Assembly (NCBI RefSeq): GCF_009604455.1 | Contig: NZ_WEGL01000018.1 | Span: 1-52,271, forward strand | Source: Streptomyces sp. RB17 | GTDB taxonomy: Bacteria; Actinomycetota; Actinomycetes; Streptomycetales; Streptomycetaceae | DNA: 52,271 bases | Direction of reading: 5' to 3' | Shown here: positions 6,837-15,180 of the stretch, one piece after another | Numbering within the stretch: the first letter of the stretch is position 1 | How the letters are laid out: every line of letters starts with the position of its first letter | Translations under genes and position numbers: made by a program | The notes under the pieces: generated by a model | Told to the model about the DNA's origin: nothing | The model's database searches: none | Seen by the model: only the letters and a program-made list of their open reading frames with translations

Positions 6837-8825
6837 TCATGCGGGTTCTGCGGCGGTGGGGGAGGTGGGGTGGGGGATGGTGCCGGTGGGGGCGTACTGG
6901 GCGGCCTGCGCGTCGAACATGGAGGCGTAGCGCCCCTTAGCGGTCATGAGTTCGTCGTGGCTGCCGTGCTCGACGAGTCGTCCGTGGTGCAGGACGTAGA
7001 TGCGGTCGGCGTGGCGGACGCCGGACATGCGGTGGGTGACCAGGACGACGGCGCGGTTGGGGGCGGCGAGCTCGCGGATGCGCTCGAAGGCGGCGATCTC
7101 GGCTTCCGGGTCGAGGGCGGAGGTGGGCTCGTCCACGATGAGCACGCCGTCGGCATCCGAGGTGGAGCTGCGCCAGTGGGTCCGGGCGAGCCCGATCTTC
7201 TGCCATTCGCCGCCGGAGAGCTCGCTGGCGCCGCGGAACATCCGGGCCAGCAGACTGTTCAGGCCGTGGGGGAGTTTCGCGACGACCGCTCCGGCACCCG
7301 CGTAGTCGACGGACGGCTGCAGGTCCTCGGGCTCGGCTGCCTGGGTGGGCCGGCCGATCTGGATGTTCAACGCCGCCGTCACGGGCCAGCGTTGGAAGTC
7401 CTGGGTGAGCAGCGCGACGCGGTCGAAGACCTCGGAGCGGTCCAGGCAAGCGATGTCGGCCTCACCCCACAACACGGTCCCGCTCTGCGGCAGCAGCAGG
7501 CCGGACAGTACCTTCATCAGGGTGCTCTTGCCGGAGCCGTTCTCGCCGACCACGGCGGTGACCGTACCCATGGGCAGGGTGAGGGACACCTCGTCCAGGG
7601 CGGGGGCTTCGCGGTCCGGGTAGCGGTAGCCGACCCGGTCGAGGACGACCTGCTTCACCTGTGCCGGAACGGGATCGCCCCCGCTGGGGATGGTGCGTCG
7701 TGCCGCCTCGTCCAGGAACCGGGAGTGGTCGCGGACGTAGAGGGACTCCTCGTGCAGCTGGTTGATGTTCATCACCAGCGCGCCCAGGCTCGCCGAGCCG
7801 GAGCGGACGGCGATGACGGCGGTCCCGGCCACGGCCAGACTCATGTGCCCGCTCGTGATCAGCAAGAACATGGCCGCGTACGTCGCCGCCATGGCGAGTC
7901 CGGACAGCGCGGCGGCCACCCACTCGGTGACGGCTTTGCCGGCGGCCAGTCGCTCCTGCTCGGCCTCCGCGCTCTCGGCCATCCGCTCGTAGCGGCTGAG
8001 CAGGAACGGTCCGACGGCGTGGATGCGCACCTCCTGCGCGGCGGTGCGCTCGGTGAGCAGGTTGCCGATGAGGCGGCTGGCCCGCACGTGCTCGACCCAG
8101 CTCATCACCGACACGTACCGTTCCTGGGCCACCCGCATCGCCCCCCAGCCGCGCGGTGCCGCGATCAGGAGCAGCATCGGCAGGAGCACTGGGTGGAGGA
8201 TGGTGAGCACGCCGGCCGTGGAGATCAGGGAGATGGCCCCGTTCAGCGCGGCCACGCTGGCACTGATCATGCGGCGGGCGGATCCGGCGCCGTACTGGGC
8301 GACGTCGATCAGCCGCCTAAACTCCGGGTCCTCGATGGCCTCCAGCTCCACCAGCGCGGCGGCGGCCAGGTACTGGGTGGTGGCGATCCGCTCGACCAGC
8401 GGCTCCAGTCGGCCCGCTCGCGAGGTGGACCATCCGGCCAGGCCCGAGTTGACCACGGCGGCTCCGGCGGCGGCGAGTAAGCCCGGCAGGACTGCGTGCA
8501 GCCGCTGCCCGGGGGTGCCCGAGCCGAGCAGCGCGTGCATGACGGCGTTGACCGCGAGCAACCCGACCGCCGCGGCGACACCCTGCCCGACCTCGCTGAT
8601 GGCGACCGTGAGCAGCGCGCGCCGGTCCGCCTGCCACGCCATCCGCAAGGTCGCCCCGACCAGCCTCGGCATGGAGCGCAGCGCCGACAGCATCGTCAGG
8701 TCGAGCCGGGCACGCTCATGTTCCGACCAACCCAAGTCATAGCGCAAAGGACCGCCGAAGAGCTCCTGCTCGGCGTCGGAGACCTCCGGCTCGGCCATCC
8801 GCACGCGTCCGAAGAACCTCTTCAC
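6837..8825 (-). CDS. ABC transporter, fused permease and ATPase
   Basis: Predicted inner-membrane exporter half-transporter of 662 aa. A hydrophobic permease domain covers about residues 60-330, and the nucleotide-binding domain fills the C-terminal 250 residues with Walker A GENGSGKSTLMKVL, signature ELSGGEWQKIGLARTH, Walker B GVLIVDEPTSAL and the switch His in VLVTHRMSG. The GTG at 8825 was chosen because GGGAGG lies six bases upstream and the next residues are KRFFGRVRM. No partner gene or peptide precursor lies nearby, so it may homodimerise. Its substrate is unknown; family members export drugs, lipids or peptides. The long opposite-strand frames across it are shadows. Confidence 0.9.
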   Translation of the reverse strand: MKRFFGRVRMAEPEVSDAEQELFGGPLRYDLGWSEHERARLDLTMLSALRSMPRLVGATLRMAWQADRRALLTVAISEVGQGVAAAVGLLAVNAVMHALLGSGTPGQRLHAVLPGLLAAAGAAVVNSGLAGWSTSRAGRLEPLVERIATTQYLAAAALVELEAIEDPEFRRLIDVAQYGAGSARRMISASVAALNGAISLISTAGVLTILHPVLLPMLLLIAAPRGWGAMRVAQERYVSVMSWVEHVRASRLIGNLLTERTAAQEVRIHAVGPFLLSRYERMAESAEAEQERLAAGKAVTEWVAAALSGLAMAATYAAMFLLITSGHMSLAVAGTAVIAVRSGSASLGALVMNINQLHEESLYVRDHSRFLDEAARRTIPSGGDPVPAQVKQVVLDRVGYRYPDREAPALDEVSLTLPMGTVTAVVGENGSGKSTLMKVLSGLLLPQSGTVLWGEADIACLDRSEVFDRVALLTQDFQRWPVTAALNIQIGRPTQAAEPEDLQPSVDYAGAGAVVAKLPHGLNSLLARMFRGASELSGGEWQKIGLARTHWRSSTSDADGVLIVDEPTSALDPEAEIAAFERIRELAAPNRAVVLVTHRMSGVRHADRIYVLHHGRLVEHGSHDELMTAKGRYASMFDAQAAQYAPTGTIPHPTSPTAAEPA

Positions 8826-9339
8826 AGGGCGCCTCCCGGCCCGGAACGGCTCAGCGACTGGAGAGCCGGCGTGGGCAGCCACCGCGCCATGGTGACCGTG
8901 ATCATCCGTACAGAGGCCCTGTGGCTGGACTCGTCGCGGTACGAGTACTCCGTGCCCCGTGCCCCGTGATGGGGAGTCGTATGTGCTTGTGTCCTGACCG
9001 AAATCAACGTTGTCCCCTTGACGGTTATGTGGCTGCTCCTGCGGCTCAACGAGTCAGCCGGAATTTCGAACACATGTGTTTCGGTCGTGTTGGTAGCGCT
9101 GGGATTGAGCGCGTGCCGGAGCTTGCTGATTGCATCTCTCGGCGTCGCTCGAATCCTGGAGTTCAGCCGCCGCCGACAGCATCGACCCTTGCGGCCCCTG
9201 GGTCAGGGGCTGGAGCGGTGGTGGGCAAAACGCCGAGCATGCCGCTGTCCGTCTTCCACCAAGCGGCACAGGTGGCCCGGCAGCACGGGCTGAGCCACCA
9301 GTTACGCAGCATCGAGGGCATCCGAAAGGGTCAGCGGCA
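8826..9339. other. No complete gene; possible 3' gene remnant at the right end
   Basis: Nothing recognisable lies in 8826-9200. From about 9211 a + strand frame encodes a sensible tail (LSVFHQAAQVARQHGLSHQL, then RSIEGIRKGQRQ) whose stop overlaps the ydcF start as ATGA. It looks like the 3' end of a gene once translationally coupled to ydcF, with its 5' part lost. I cannot assign the family. Confidence 0.35.
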
Positions 9340-10029
9340 ATGAGCCGGGGAGTGTCAGTGCCCAAGCACCAGCAGCGCCAGATCACTGACAAGCAGTTCC
9401 ACGACGCGGCACTGATCTGGGACTACCACCAGATGGGCACCGACCGCGCCGCTGCTCGGCGGCGATCGGACTGGGCAGCCACGATTTGGGCGTGGCCACC
9501 GCGGCAGCCGACCTCTACTGCGTCGGCCTCTTCCCTGTCTTGGTGTTCAGCGGCGGCAACAGCCCCACCACCGGCGCGCGCTTCCCGCGCGGCGAGGCCG
9601 TCCACTACCGCGAGCACGCTCCTGAGCCTGGGCGTGCCAGGCGAGGCGATCCTGGTCGAGCCGAACGCGGCGAGCACCGGCCAGAACATCACTTTGTCCC
9701 GCGAGGTGCTGGCCGAAGCCGGCGTTCAGGTCGAGTCGCTGTTGCTGATCTCCAAGCCCTATATGGAGCGCCGTTCGTACGCGACGTGCCGCAAGCTGTG
9801 GCCCGAGGTGCACATCGTCTGCGCCTCTGAGCCGCTGGAACTGGACGACTACATCAAATCCATCGGCGACGAGAAGCTCGTCGTCGACATGCTCGTCGGT
9901 GACCTGCAACGGGTGATCGAGTATCCGAAGCTCGGCTTCGCCGTCGAGCAGGAGGGACCAAGGGACGTCTGTGACGCCTACAAGCGCCTTCTGCGCGTCG
10001 GATTCGACAGCCGCCTCATCAACAGCTGA
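9340..10029 (+). pseudogene. YdcF-family (DUF218) protein with two compensating frameshifts
   Basis: The C-terminal half (GVPGEAILVEPNAASTGQNI, then LLISKPYMERR) is clearly YdcF/DUF218, a family of small SAM-binding or ElyC-like proteins. Between about 9436 and 9620 the family sequence (AIGLGSHDLGVATAAADLY, LVFSGGNSPTT, EAVHYREHA) is in another frame. A one-base loss near 9436 (GGGCACCG where GGGCCACCG is expected) and a one-base gain near 9622 (GCTCCTGAG) restore the frame. The literal product would carry about 60 wrong residues, including the conserved GGNSPTT loop. It is either a decayed gene or two sequencing errors. Confidence 0.75.
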
Positions 10030-10057
10030 CACGGCATCCCGCAGGCAGCCGGACCGC

Positions 10058-10265
10058 GTGGGCGTGCACCGGGCCGTCCAGGAGCGCGGCGGCTTGATGG
10101 TGCCTCCCTACGTCGAACGGGACCACGACGGCGAACTCCGCAGCCACCTGGGCATGTTGGCCGGCAAGGGCGCAGGCGTGATCGTCGTGCGCGGGGACTC
10201 CTGCACTGGCAAGACCCGGTCGGTCTGGGAAGCGGTGACGGCCTGGGTGCCCGACTGGCAGCGCC
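10058..10265 (+). pseudogene. N-terminal fragment of a P-loop ATPase
   Basis: A GTG-initiated frame encodes about 68 residues with PPYVERDHDGELRSHL and the Walker A sequence VVRGDSCTGKTRSVWEA. The pattern resembles the start of large Streptomyces NTPase proteins of the NB-ARC/AAA type, in which this motif sits close to the N-terminus. The match ends at about 10265, where a transposase remnant on the other strand begins, so the rest of the gene is missing. Confidence 0.55.
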
Positions 10266-10390
10266 CGGGGCGGGCCGCCGAATCCACAGCAGTCGGCCCC
10301 GCTCGTCGGTGAGGGCGATCACGAGCAGGTCGTGGCATTTGTTCTTGCCGGAGTAGTTCACCTGCTCTCCCGTCAGCAGACCGCGGGCCC
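10266..10390 (-). pseudogene. IS5-type transposase remnant
   Basis: The minus strand encodes LLTGEQVNYSGKNKCHDLLV followed by IALTDERGRLLWI, a typical block of DDE_Tnp_4 transposases (target-side YSGKxxxHG then DxxGRLLWI). Both flanks are unrelated: the P-loop fragment on one side, and a chimeric gene on the other. Only about 40 residues remain. Confidence 0.6.
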
Positions 10391-10468
10391 TGGCCTCGGC
10401 ACGACAGATGTGAACACCGGGCCCCGCCGACGCCCTCGACGCCTGGCCGCCGGCCATGTGCGAGCTCG

Positions 10469-11359
10469 TCAGTCCAGCGTGACGACGACCTTGCCCTTGG
10501 CGCGGCCCTGGTCGATGTGTGCGATCGCGTCGAGCGTCGCGTCGAAGGGGAACACTTGGTCCAGGACGGGGTGGAGGTGTCCGGCCTCGATGAGCTTGGT
10601 CAGCTCTCGCAGCTGTGGCCCGTCGGCTCGCATGAACAGGAACGAGTACCGAACGCCCGCCCGCTTCGCCTGCCGCCGGATGCGGCGGCTCAGCAGGGTC
10701 ATGGCGATGCGCAGCAGCGATGAGGCTCCGATCTGCTGCGCGAAGGCGGGATCCGGCGGGCCGCTGATGCCGATCGCCAGGCCGCCGGGCTTCAGCACGG
10801 TCAGGCCAGTGGTGACGTGCAGGCCGACACCGGTGTAGGCGCGGTCGGCGAGAACGGGGACACCCTGGCGTTCGCAGATCCGGATGATCTTGTGGGTGCG
10901 GGCCGCGGTCAGGTCGTGGGTGCGGCCCGGCAGCGCGGGCGAGATCCACAGAACCTCGCCGATCGGATCGGTTACCACCTGGACGTTCACGCCGTGGCGG
11001 CGGTGCTTGGCGGAGTAATCAGCGCGGCTGCCGCCGACGCGGTCGCACTCGGCGAGGGTGCCGTCCAGAAGGACGAACTCGGGATCGTGCTCGCGCAGCG
11101 TCTTCAGCAGGCCCGGGGCCCGGTCGGCGAGCAGGCTCGTGACGGTGGTGACGTAGGCGTGGGCGGTGCCGACGGATATCCCGAAGCCGGCCGCGATCCG
11201 GGCGAGGGTGTCGTGGCGGTGCAGGTACACCAGCGCGACGAGTGCGCGCCGGTGCGGCGGGAGTTTGCAGCGCCTGTCACCCTCACGGGTGACGATGAGT
11301 ATCGTGACCCACTCGACCAGGGTGTGCGGGAGGTCGAGTGCGGCCGGGTAGGGAACCAA
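10469..11359 (-). pseudogene. Chimeric ORF: IS5-type transposase N-terminus fused to MDR oxidoreductase C-terminus
   Basis: The open frame of about 296 codons is continuous but made of two unrelated parts. The first 185 residues are an IS5/IS112-like transposase: HTH LARIAAGFGISVGTAHAYV, first Asp in VLLDGTLAECDRV, YSAKHRRHGVNVQVV, and second Asp in LADRAYTG. At about 10800-10815 (HVTTGL | TVLKPGG) it switches to the C-terminal third of a zinc-type alcohol dehydrogenase/quinone oxidoreductase (TVLKPGGLAIGISGP ... LIEAGHLHPVLDQVFPFD ... GKVVVTLD). Neither half is complete: the transposase lacks its catalytic Glu and the reductase lacks its cofactor fold. The TTG start at 11359 follows AGGAG. 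A functional product is unlikely. Confidence 0.75.
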
Positions 11360-11399
11360 CAGGGCTCCTGGCTGCTGAGTTGAGACGTCGAACGCCTCC

Positions 11400-11494
11400 C
11401 TCAACGGCACGGGAGCCCTGTGCGTTGCGCACCCCGCCCTCACGCCAGCTCCGTCCCCCACCCCCCCCGATCGGCAGCCGCTCCGAAAAGGCTC
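11400..11494. repeat. IS-end-like repeat, copy A
   Basis: The segment opens with CTCAACGGCACGGGAGCCCT(G), an exact 21-bp match to 13910-13930, and the similarity continues with gaps to a GAAAAxGCTC end. It lies just upstream of the IS5-type transposase start and is probably that element's terminal region. See copy B at 13910-13995. Confidence 0.6.
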
Positions 11495-11508
11495 CGTCAA
11501 TCGTTTGC

Positions 11509-12132
11509 TCAGGCGGGGAGTTCGGTGATGCTGAGGGCGAAGTCCAAGTTCCCCACCCCGTGGTTGGCGAGGCCCACCGTGACCACGCCCGCTCCTTCCA
11601 GCCAGTGCGCCATTTTCAGGCCGCCGACGTCCAGCGGGCGCAGCCCGAGGCTCTCGATGAACGCCTCCACACTTGCCTTGGCCTGCGCATTGTCGCCAGC
11701 GAGGAAGACGTCGGGCCGACCCTTCTCCAGGACATGACGGAAGATGGTGTTGAACGCCTTCACCACGCTGGCGCCGGCCGGGGCCACCTTGGCGACTTCC
11801 TGCGCGATCGAGGTCTCCTCGCGGTGGGCCAGCCCGTCGAACGTGGAATTGAAGGGATTGCAAATGTCGACGATGACCTTGCCCGCGAGAGCGTCTCCGT
11901 ACTGGGCGACGACCGGAACGACACCGTCATACAACAGGGCCACGATGACGATGTCCCCGGCCGGGGCGGTGCCCCATTCTCCCGTCGTGGCGCCGCCGCC
12001 GAGAGCCTTGGCCAGGTCAGCGGCCTTGGACTGATCGCGGCCCATGACCTCGACGGTGTTACCGCCCGCTATCGCCCGCGCGCCGATGGTGCGGGCCATG
12101 TTCCCGGTGCCGATGATGCTGATGCTGCTCAT
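11509..12132 (-). CDS. NAD(P)-binding reductase, NADPH:F420 reductase-like
   Basis: Predicted 207-aa cytosolic protein with a single Rossmann fold. The N-terminus ISIIGTGNMARTIG is the GxGxM nucleotide-binding loop, and VMGRDQSKAADLA suggests NADPH preference. VIVDICNPFN, VVKAFNTIFRHVL and DVFLAGDNAQAKASV are typical of the NADPH-dependent F420 reductase family (Fno), as is the length. Streptomyces use F420, but many relatives act on unknown substrates, so the cofactor partner is an inference. The gene starts 33 bp after the upstream SDR gene on the same strand, suggesting one transcript controlled by the divergent TetR regulator. Confidence 0.8.
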   Translation of the reverse strand: MSSISIIGTGNMARTIGARAIAGGNTVEVMGRDQSKAADLAKALGGGATTGEWGTAPAGDIVIVALLYDGVVPVVAQYGDALAGKVIVDICNPFNSTFDGLAHREETSIAQEVAKVAPAGASVVKAFNTIFRHVLEKGRPDVFLAGDNAQAKASVEAFIESLGLRPLDVGGLKMAHWLEGAGVVTVGLANHGVGNLDFALSITELPA

Positions 12133-12165
12133 GAGATGTCCTGCCCTGGTCGTGTGTTGTCCGGT

Positions 12166-12900
12166 TCAGAGGGCGGTAGTGCCGCCGTCGGCGACGAGTT
12201 CCATGCCGTTGACGTAGCTGGAGTCGTCGGAGGCGAGGAAGAGGGCGGCGGTGGCGATTTCGTCGGGGCGGCCCATCTGGCCGCGGGGGATGAGGGACTC
12301 GAACTGGCGCTTGGTGGCCTCGTCGAAGAGTTCTTCCTGCTTGGCGGTGGCGACCTGGCCGGGGGTCAGGACGTTGACGCGGATGCGGCGGTCCTTGAGC
12401 TCGTTGAGCCAGATTCGGGCCCAGGCCTGCTGGACGGCCTTGCTGCCGGCGTAGACGCTCCAGCCGGGGAAGGCGCCGAGAGAGGCGTTGGAGCCGGTCA
12501 TAAGGATGGAGCCGCCGTCGTTGAAGAGCGGGACGGCCTTCTGGACGGTGAACAGGGTGCCGCGGGCATTGAGCCCGAACCAGGTGTCGAACTGGGCCTC
12601 GGTGATCTCGCCGAGCGGGGCGGGCTCGCCCCCACCTGCGCTGGCCCACAGCACGTCGAGGCTGCCCTTCTCCCGCTTGACGGTGTCGTACAGGCGGTCC
12701 AGGTCGTCCAGGTCGGCGGCGTCGCCCTGGACGCCGGTGACGTTGCGGCCGATCTGCTTCACGGCCTCGTCCAGGGCGTCCTGGCGGCGGCCGGTGATGA
12801 AGACGTGCGCTCCCTCGTCGACGAACAGCTTCGCGCCTGCCAGCGCCATGCCGCTGGTGGCGCCGGTGATGACCGCGACCTTGCCGTCGAGCTTTCCCAT
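12166..12900 (-). CDS. Short-chain dehydrogenase/reductase (SDR)
   Basis: Predicted 244-aa classical SDR. The cofactor loop reads VAVITGATSGMALAGAKLF; the usual TGxxxGxG has Ala in place of its last Gly. VFITGRRQD suggests NADP(H). The catalytic Ser lies in ILMTGSNASLGAF, and Tyr and Lys lie in YAGSKAVQQAW. The C-terminus DGGTTAL and the YVNGMELVADGG block are standard. The product is probably a cytosolic ketoreductase or alcohol dehydrogenase. It diverges from a TetR regulator, and the F420-reductase-like gene follows it, so the pair looks like a small inducible redox operon. The substrate is unknown. Confidence 0.88.
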   Translation of the reverse strand: MGKLDGKVAVITGATSGMALAGAKLFVDEGAHVFITGRRQDALDEAVKQIGRNVTGVQGDAADLDDLDRLYDTVKREKGSLDVLWASAGGGEPAPLGEITEAQFDTWFGLNARGTLFTVQKAVPLFNDGGSILMTGSNASLGAFPGWSVYAGSKAVQQAWARIWLNELKDRRIRVNVLTPGQVATAKQEELFDEATKRQFESLIPRGQMGRPDEIATAALFLASDDSSYVNGMELVADGGTTAL

Positions 12901-12949
12901 AGTCGTTCCCTTGCGTCGGTGGTGCCGTGCATGCCTGGGACGACGGCGT

Positions 12950-13014
12950 TATGTACACCGCCCTGTGTGCTTACGGTACGGGGCGGGCGGCGGGGACGCA
13001 AACTATGTACACCG
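12950..13014. promoter_or_regulatory. Two direct repeats in the SDR/TetR divergent promoter
   Basis: The 11-mer TATGTACACCG occurs at 12950-12960 and again at 13004-13014 within the 144-bp gap between the divergent SDR and TetR starts. Each contains the palindrome TGTACA. The position and duplication make them good candidates for TetR operators, with one copy near each promoter. This is inferred from sequence only. Confidence 0.55.
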
Positions 13015-13044
13015 GTCGTTACCCAGCTGCGGTACGGTGGATCC

Positions 13045-13656
13045 ATGACGGAGTTGGAGAAGGGCCCCACGGGCCGCCGCCGCGGCCGGGGCGCCCGCGA
13101 GCGCATCCTCAGCGCGTCCCAGCAGCTGTTCCGCGAGCAGGGCATCAACCGCACCGGCATGGACCAGCTTTGCGCGGCGGCCGAGGTGTCCAAGCGCACG
13201 GCCTACCAGCACTTCACTGGCAAGGACGAACTCGTCGCCGAGTACCTGCGCCGGTTCGACCCCTCCGTTCTGTCCGGCGTGTTCGACCGCACCGACCTCA
13301 CGCCCCGCGAACGGCTCCTCGCCGCCTTCGACATCCCCCCCACTACCCCCCTGTGCCCCTACATCGGTGCCGCCGTCGAACTGAACGACCCCCAGCACCC
13401 CGCGTCCCAGTACGCACGCGAGTACAAGAAAGCCGTCGCCGCGCGGCTCGCCGACACTGCCCGCGAAGCCGGCGCCGCCGACCCTGAACAGCTCGGCGAG
13501 CAGCTCGCGCTGCTCATCGACGGCGCCGCGGCCCGCACCCGGGTCCTCAACGCCGACGCCTTCCCCACCGCCGCCGCCATCGCTGCCGTCCTCATCGACA
13601 ACGCCATCCCCGCCACGGCCAGCGATGACCGGCGACGGGAGGAAGTGCCAAGTTGA
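13045..13656 (+). CDS. TetR-family regulator
   Basis: Predicted 203-aa repressor. The N-terminal DNA-binding domain has the usual features: RERILSASQQLFREQGIN, MDQLCAAAEVSKRTAYQHF and GKDELVAEYLRRF. The C-terminal ligand domain includes CPYIGAAVELNDPQHP and QLALLIDGAAARTRVL, a pattern common in actinomycete TetR proteins. I selected the ATG at 13045. It is transcribed away from the SDR gene, with two direct repeats in the gap, so it probably represses that operon and itself until a ligand binds. Confidence 0.88.
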   Translation: MTELEKGPTGRRRGRGARERILSASQQLFREQGINRTGMDQLCAAAEVSKRTAYQHFTGKDELVAEYLRRFDPSVLSGVFDRTDLTPRERLLAAFDIPPTTPLCPYIGAAVELNDPQHPASQYAREYKKAVAARLADTAREAGAADPEQLGEQLALLIDGAAARTRVLNADAFPTAAAIAAVLIDNAIPATASDDRRREEVPS

Positions 13657-13909
13657 CGTGGCAGTTTGCGGCCGGGTTGGACGCGCTGCCGGTCGCGCGG
13701 CTGCACCCGCTGGTACGCGACACCAGCCGCCCGGCACCCGTCCCGGACCTGCCGGCTTTACGGAACCGGCCCCCGCCTGCTGAAGGCCGCAGCAGAAGCC
13801 GCCGAGGAGACCGGCGACCCCCGAGGACCCGATGCCGCGGTCGGCCTGGCAGCTGCCGGGCCCCGTACGCTGCCGTAGTGCTGAACAGCCTCGGCGCTCT
13901 GCCGGACAG

Positions 13910-13995
13910 CTCAACGGCACGGGAGCCCTGCCTGTTGAGGACCTCGCCCTCACCTTGCCACCGTCACCCGATCAGTGGCCGCGCTGAAAATGCTC
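13910..13995. repeat. IS-end-like repeat, copy B
   Basis: Shares CTCAACGGCACGGGAGCCCT(G) with copy A at 11400, then aligned blocks (GxxGAC/GCACCxCGCCCTCAC, CCGATCxGxxGCCGC, GAAAAxGCTC). Its right edge coincides with the point where the adjacent methyltransferase gene loses similarity, so it probably marks an old insertion. The 250 bp between the TetR stop and this repeat hold only fragments of open frame that I cannot assign. Confidence 0.6.
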
Positions 13996-14235
13996 ACTGC
14001 CCGGTTTGGCGCGGGCGACGTCGATGGACGCCGCTGCGGGATCGATGCCGACGACCTCGATCCCGCGGTCGGCTAGCAGAAGTGCAAACACCCCTGTGCC
14101 GCAGCCGATGTCGAGCACTTGGTGCGCCCCGAACCCTTCCGCCATTCGGAGGTAGGCATTGAGATCGCTGCGGTCTGGGTCGAGCGGATCGTAGATCGCA
14201 GCGAGCCGGGGATGCCCGAAGCATTCGTCAGCCAT
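13996..14235 (-). pseudogene. Truncated class I SAM-dependent methyltransferase
   Basis: About 80 residues remain. MADECFGHPRLAAIYDPLDP opens the protein, and the SAM-binding motif I is intact as VLDIGCGTGVFALLLADRG, followed by VVGIDPAAASIDVARAKPG. Family members run to about 240 residues, so the substrate-binding two-thirds is gone. The break coincides with the IS-like repeat copy B. The ATG at 14235 is a plausible original start. Confidence 0.75.
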
Positions 14236-14369
14236 GCCGCCGAACCTATGCAGAGCCAAGCCCGAACAGCCACTGAGTTTCGACGGCGGGAGCGGCGCCG
14301 TGTCGCGGCCAAATCCCGGTACCGCAAAGCCGCGGCTCGATGCCGCACAGCGGCCGCTGACCTGCGCAC

Positions 14370-14474
14370 TCAACCTTCGGTGGCAAGAACTGAGGTCCGT
14401 CAAAGTTCGATGGCACGTGCTCAAGGTTCGTGATCTGTCGCGGCGAAGGTTGAGTGATTCTCATCGAAGATTGA
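14370..14474. repeat. Cluster of five decamer repeats in two orientations
   Basis: Decamers related to TCAACCTTCG occur at 14370-14379, 14400-14409 (TCAAAGTTCG) and 14421-14430 (TCAAGGTTCG). Inverted copies follow at 14444-14453 (CGAAGGTTGA) and 14465-14474 (CGAAGATTGA). Two of the intervals are exactly 21 bp (14400 to 14421 and 14444 to 14465). The first and fourth copies are perfect complements. Arrays of this kind occur at the ends of some transposable elements and at multi-site protein-binding regions. Confidence 0.6.
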
Positions 14475-14522
14475 GTGGTTCGGATCACTCGTCGCGGTGA
14501 CGTCGTCCGGTCCTCGCGCCTG

Positions 14523-15092
14523 TCAGCTCCGTGGTTGAACGGCTGAGCTGTCGGTGGGCACTGTGACGCTGGAGCCCTCTGTCCTCTCCCGGTAGCGCCT
14601 CAAGCCGATTGGGATAGGGGGTGGCTTCAAACCCATTTCCTTGCGGCTTGCTGAGAGAAACGAGTGTTGAGCTTCCCGCCATTTCCAGTAGAGGCTCCAA
14701 GGTTTCTCTGGGGAATCGCCGGATTGAGGCGGATTTTGGAGAGTGTGGAGGCGAATGGCGTCAATAGAGTCAAGCATGTTATGAGCGCTGGATATGGTAT
14801 CTGGAGCCGCGAAGACTTCCATCTTTGATACCAATGACATGGCTTCGGTTGCTTCTTCCATGCCGAAGTCATCGCGATCGCTCTCGGGGATTTGGCTCCA
14901 GTCGCTTTCGAATATCTTCACTTCCCAGCGGAACGCTGCGTCTGCCAGCTTCGTTACGATGTCAGGGAGTTGTTCTCGCGTCCAGCGCTGACTCTCTTGT
15001 TTGCGAACGAGGTAAGAAGAAAGGCCGACATTGACGAGGCTGATAACGGCAGCGGCGATGGCTGCGACTGCACTCAGTTGCTCGGCTGACAT
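14523..15092 (-). CDS. Membrane-anchored hypothetical protein
   Basis: Predicted 189-aa protein that I do not recognise. A single N-terminal hydrophobic segment (LSAVAAIAAAVISLVNVGLS, residues about 6-25) is followed by a charged, probably helical stretch (YLVRKQESQRWTREQLPDI) and a soluble region rich in acidic residues. The layout suggests a type II anchored cytosolic domain. The codon use is less GC-biased than that of neighbouring genes, which hints at separate ancestry. It is on the same strand as the small gene downstream of the IS5-like element, but does not form an obvious operon with it. Confidence 0.6.
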   Translation of the reverse strand: MSAEQLSAVAAIAAAVISLVNVGLSSYLVRKQESQRWTREQLPDIVTKLADAAFRWEVKIFESDWSQIPESDRDDFGMEEATEAMSLVSKMEVFAAPDTISSAHNMLDSIDAIRLHTLQNPPQSGDSPEKPWSLYWKWREAQHSFLSASRKEMGLKPPPIPIGLRRYRERTEGSSVTVPTDSSAVQPRS

Positions 15093-15180
15093 GATGGCAA
15101 CCTAGCCGGAACCGGCCCGGACGGTGTGCTGGTTTCCAGAATCCTCGGTGTCGCAGTGCATAGCCGCTGGGCATCGCCGG

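Noticed and set aside
6645..8480. A 611-codon + strand frame opposite the ABC transporter
   Set aside because: Its composition is low-complexity Gly/Val/Asp, with no domain, and the minus frame has all ABC motifs.
14370..14474. CRISPR array
   Set aside because: Repeats are only 10 bp, occur in both orientations and have no 30-40 bp spacers or cas genes nearby.
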